A stretch of 7,823 nt of DNA from Candidatus Dormiibacterota bacterium (GTDB taxonomy: Bacteria > Chloroflexota > Dormibacteria > Aeolococcales > Aeolococcaceae): the NCBI GenBank assembly GCA_955651875.1, contig CATPAP010000047.1, forward strand, positions 1 through 7,823, in the 5' to 3' direction. The notes below the pieces were generated by a model that made no database searches, was not told the DNA's origin, and worked only from the letters and a program-made list of their open reading frames with translations. This document shows positions 6,031 to 7,823 of the stretch, in pieces. Numbering within the stretch: position 1 is the first letter of the stretch; each line of letters opens with the position of its first letter. A program made the position numbers and the translations under genes.

Positions 6031-7823
6031 CCACAGCGGCTGCGGTATCCAAGTCTGCCGACGACCTGCCGGAGCAGGTGAGCGGCTCCGCGGCCACGAG
6101 CGTCGGGAGTGGCGTCGCACGTCTGGCACTGCGCGCCCGGCGGCTTCTCGGGCCACCGAGCAAGGTGTGGTGGCTGAACGCGACCTTGGCGGTCGCAGCT
6201 CTGCTCCTCTGGTCGTTGGCCATTCGAGGCCACCACCCCGCCACGCCGACGCTCGGCGTGCCGTGGTGGTGCCTGGGCGCCCTGTTCTTCCTAGGCGAGG
6301 CGTGGGTCCTCCACGTCCACTTCGGGCGCAGTGCCTACTCGTTCTCCCTCACCGAAATCTGTTACGTGCTCGGCCTCCTCTTCCTCGATCCGAACCAGCT
6401 GCTGCTCACCCAGGTGGGCGGGATCGGTCTCGCGCTGGTGGTGGTGCGGCGGCAGAGTCTGCTCAAGTTGGTGTTCAATCTCGCTCACTTCACGCTTGAA
6501 ACCTGCGTGGCGATCATCGTCTTCCGCGCGCTCAAAGGTACTCCCGATCCAAGCGCGTTGCACAGCTGGACGGCGATCTTCGCCGCCGGCGCGATCGTGT
6601 CGGCGATGGGTGTCGCCAGCATCATTGCGGCCATCAGCCTCTCCGAGGGCAATTTCAAAGTCTCTCACTGGCGCAGCCTGGTGGTCTTCACGATGATGGG
6701 TGCACTCGCCAACACCAGCCTGGGCCTGCTCGCCGCCGTGCTGATCCGCGATCAGCCCGTCTCCACGCTCCTGCTCACGCTGCCCGCTGCGCTCCTCGGT
6801 GTCGCGTATCGTGCTCAGGTGCGCGAGCGCCGCCGCCATGAACGCATGGAGTTCCTCTACGAGGCCGGACAGCTCATGAGCCGTTCCACCGAGATGGATA
6901 CCACGGTGATAGACGTCCTACGTCACACGCGCGCCAGCCTTCGCGCCGAGACAGCTGAGCTCATGCTGTTCTCGAACGAGGACGGCGAGCAGGCGCTCCG
7001 AACCGTGGTGCGGAGTGACCAGACCGAGACGGTGTTGCACCCGGTTCTGGTCGATCCGGTCGAGAGCTCGATGCTCATGAACCTCGGCGATCAGCGCGGG
7101 CGACTCCTGCACGTGCGCAACGCCGACGTTGACGCTCTCGCTTTTCTCGGCGCACGCCAGGCGAGCGATGCAATGGTGTGTGCGCTGGTTGGCGAGACCC
7201 GGGTGATCGGCGCGGTCATCATCGCCGGACGCCTGGGCGGGGTGGCGACCTTTGACCGCGAGGACATGCGACAGCTCGAGGCTCTTGCCGCGCAGCTGAG
7301 CATCTCCCTGCAGAATGGGCAGTTGGAGCGGTCGCTCGCTCGCCTCACTGAGCTTCAGCAGGAGCTCGAGCACCAGGCGTTCCACGACCCACTGACCGGC
7401 CTCGCCAACCGTGTGCTGTTTCATGAGCGAGTCTCGCACGCGATCGAGCGCGCGGCCCGCGAGCAGCGTCCAATCGCAGTGCTGTTCCTCGATCTCGACG
7501 ACTTCAAGAACCTCAACGACGGTGTCGGTCACGCGGCCGGCGATCAGGTTCTCGTTGAAGTGGCAAACCGCCTGCGGCGGCTGCTTCGTCCATCTGATAC
7601 GGCGGCACGCCTGGGCGGCGACGAGTTCGCAGTCCTGCTCGAGACTACTGCCCATGAGACCGACGCCGTGAGCATCGCAGAACGCGTCGTCGAAGCCATC
7701 GGCGTGCCGATGATTCTCGCCGACGGTGAGGTGGGAATGCGCGGGAGCGTGGGCATCGCGACTGCGATTGGCGACAGCATCACGGCCGAAGAAATGCTTC
7801 GCAATGCCGACATGGCAATGTAC
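6021..7823 (+). CDS. membrane GAF-GGDEF diguanylate cyclase (3' end beyond window)
   Basis: The frame is open from within the subtilase to the window end, 601 codons from GTG 6021. After a ~48-residue cytoplasmic N-terminus, about seven or eight hydrophobic segments follow (~49-262; the first is VWWLNATLAVAALLLWSLAI). A membrane motif HFGRSAYSFSLTEICYVLGL is present, a type I do not recognise as a named MASE domain. Residues ~276-440 look like a GAF domain (LYEAGQLMS... TFDREDMRQLEALAAQLSISLQN), followed by a short coiled coil to ~453. The GGDEF domain starts at DPLTGLANR (456); the active site GGDEF is intact at 532-536, and the product-inhibition I-site RPSD is at 523-526. The window ends at RNADMAMY, near the end of the domain. 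An EAL domain often follows but cannot be seen. It should make c-di-GMP at the membrane. The start is uncertain: GTG 6078 (after GGAG) would remove 19 residues. From GTG 6021 it overlaps the subtilase by 10 bp. Confidence 0.9.
   Translation, partial: MVLATAAAVSKSADDLPEQVSGSAATSVGSGVARLALRARRLLGPPSKVWWLNATLAVAALLLWSLAIRGHHPATPTLGVPWWCLGALFFLGEAWVLHVHFGRSAYSFSLTEICYVLGLLFLDPNQLLLTQVGGIGLALVVVRRQSLLKLVFNLAHFTLETCVAIIVFRALKGTPDPSALHSWTAIFAAGAIVSAMGVASIIAAISLSEGNFKVSHWRSLVVFTMMGALANTSLGLLAAVLIRDQPVSTLLLTLPAALLGVAYRAQVRERRRHERMEFLYEAGQLMSRSTEMDTTVIDVLRHTRASLRAETAELMLFSNEDGEQALRTVVRSDQTETVLHPVLVDPVESSMLMNLGDQRGRLLHVRNADVDALAFLGARQASDAMVCALVGETRVIGAVIIAGRLGGVATFDREDMRQLEALAAQLSISLQNGQLERSLARLTELQQELEHQAFHDPLTGLANRVLFHERVSHAIERAAREQRPIAVLFLDLDDFKNLNDGVGHAAGDQVLVEVANRLRRLLRPSDTAARLGGDEFAVLLETTAHETDAVSIAERVVEAIGVPMILADGEVGMRGSVGIATAIGDSITAEEMLRNADMAMY

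Noticed and set aside
5834..6499. Plus-strand frame through the Trp repeat and into the next gene
   Set aside because: It is an out-of-frame reading of both genes, giving Arg/Pro-rich sequence; the other frame gives membrane, GAF and GGDEF domains.
6918..7655. Minus-strand 245-codon frame opposite the GAF-GGDEF region
   Set aside because: It is the reverse-strand shadow of a clear GGDEF protein and has no recognisable domain.

Overview
The window looks like high-GC bacterial DNA of actinobacterial type. It has dense GC-rich codons, GTG starts, stop/start overlaps of 4 bp, a DrrAB-type ABC exporter and a secreted subtilase with a tryptophan-rich repeat tail. I cannot name a genus. The first ~180 bases do not fit this picture: they encode a short internal piece of the RNA polymerase beta subunit that stops early and, from memory, is unlike the actinobacterial form.

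Layout. (1) 1-179, plus strand: an RpoB fragment that ends in a premature stop 40 bp before the next gene. (2) 220-3868, minus strand: a compact four-gene operon read right to left. It runs DrrA-like ATPase, DrrB-like ABC-2 permease, alpha/beta hydrolase, beta-lactamase-fold serine hydrolase, with gaps of 5 bp and 9 bp and a 4-bp ATGA overlap. (3) 3869-4183: a divergent intergenic region of 315 bp with an 8-bp inverted repeat. (4) 4184-7823, plus strand: a second, apparently coupled, unit. It holds a 27-codon leader ORF, a secreted S8 subtilase joined to the leader through a GTGA overlap, and a multi-pass membrane GAF-GGDEF protein whose likely start lies inside the last codons of the subtilase. 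The last gene runs off the window.

How the genes may work together (inference). The left operon would export a hydrophobic or drug-like molecule and hydrolyse an ester or amide related to it. The right unit pairs an exported protease, carrying Trp at every fifth residue in its tail, with a membrane sensor that makes c-di-GMP. This suggests an envelope or surface process under second-messenger control. The right unit is the best candidate for an undescribed system. The RpoB fragment is the most suspicious part of the assembly.
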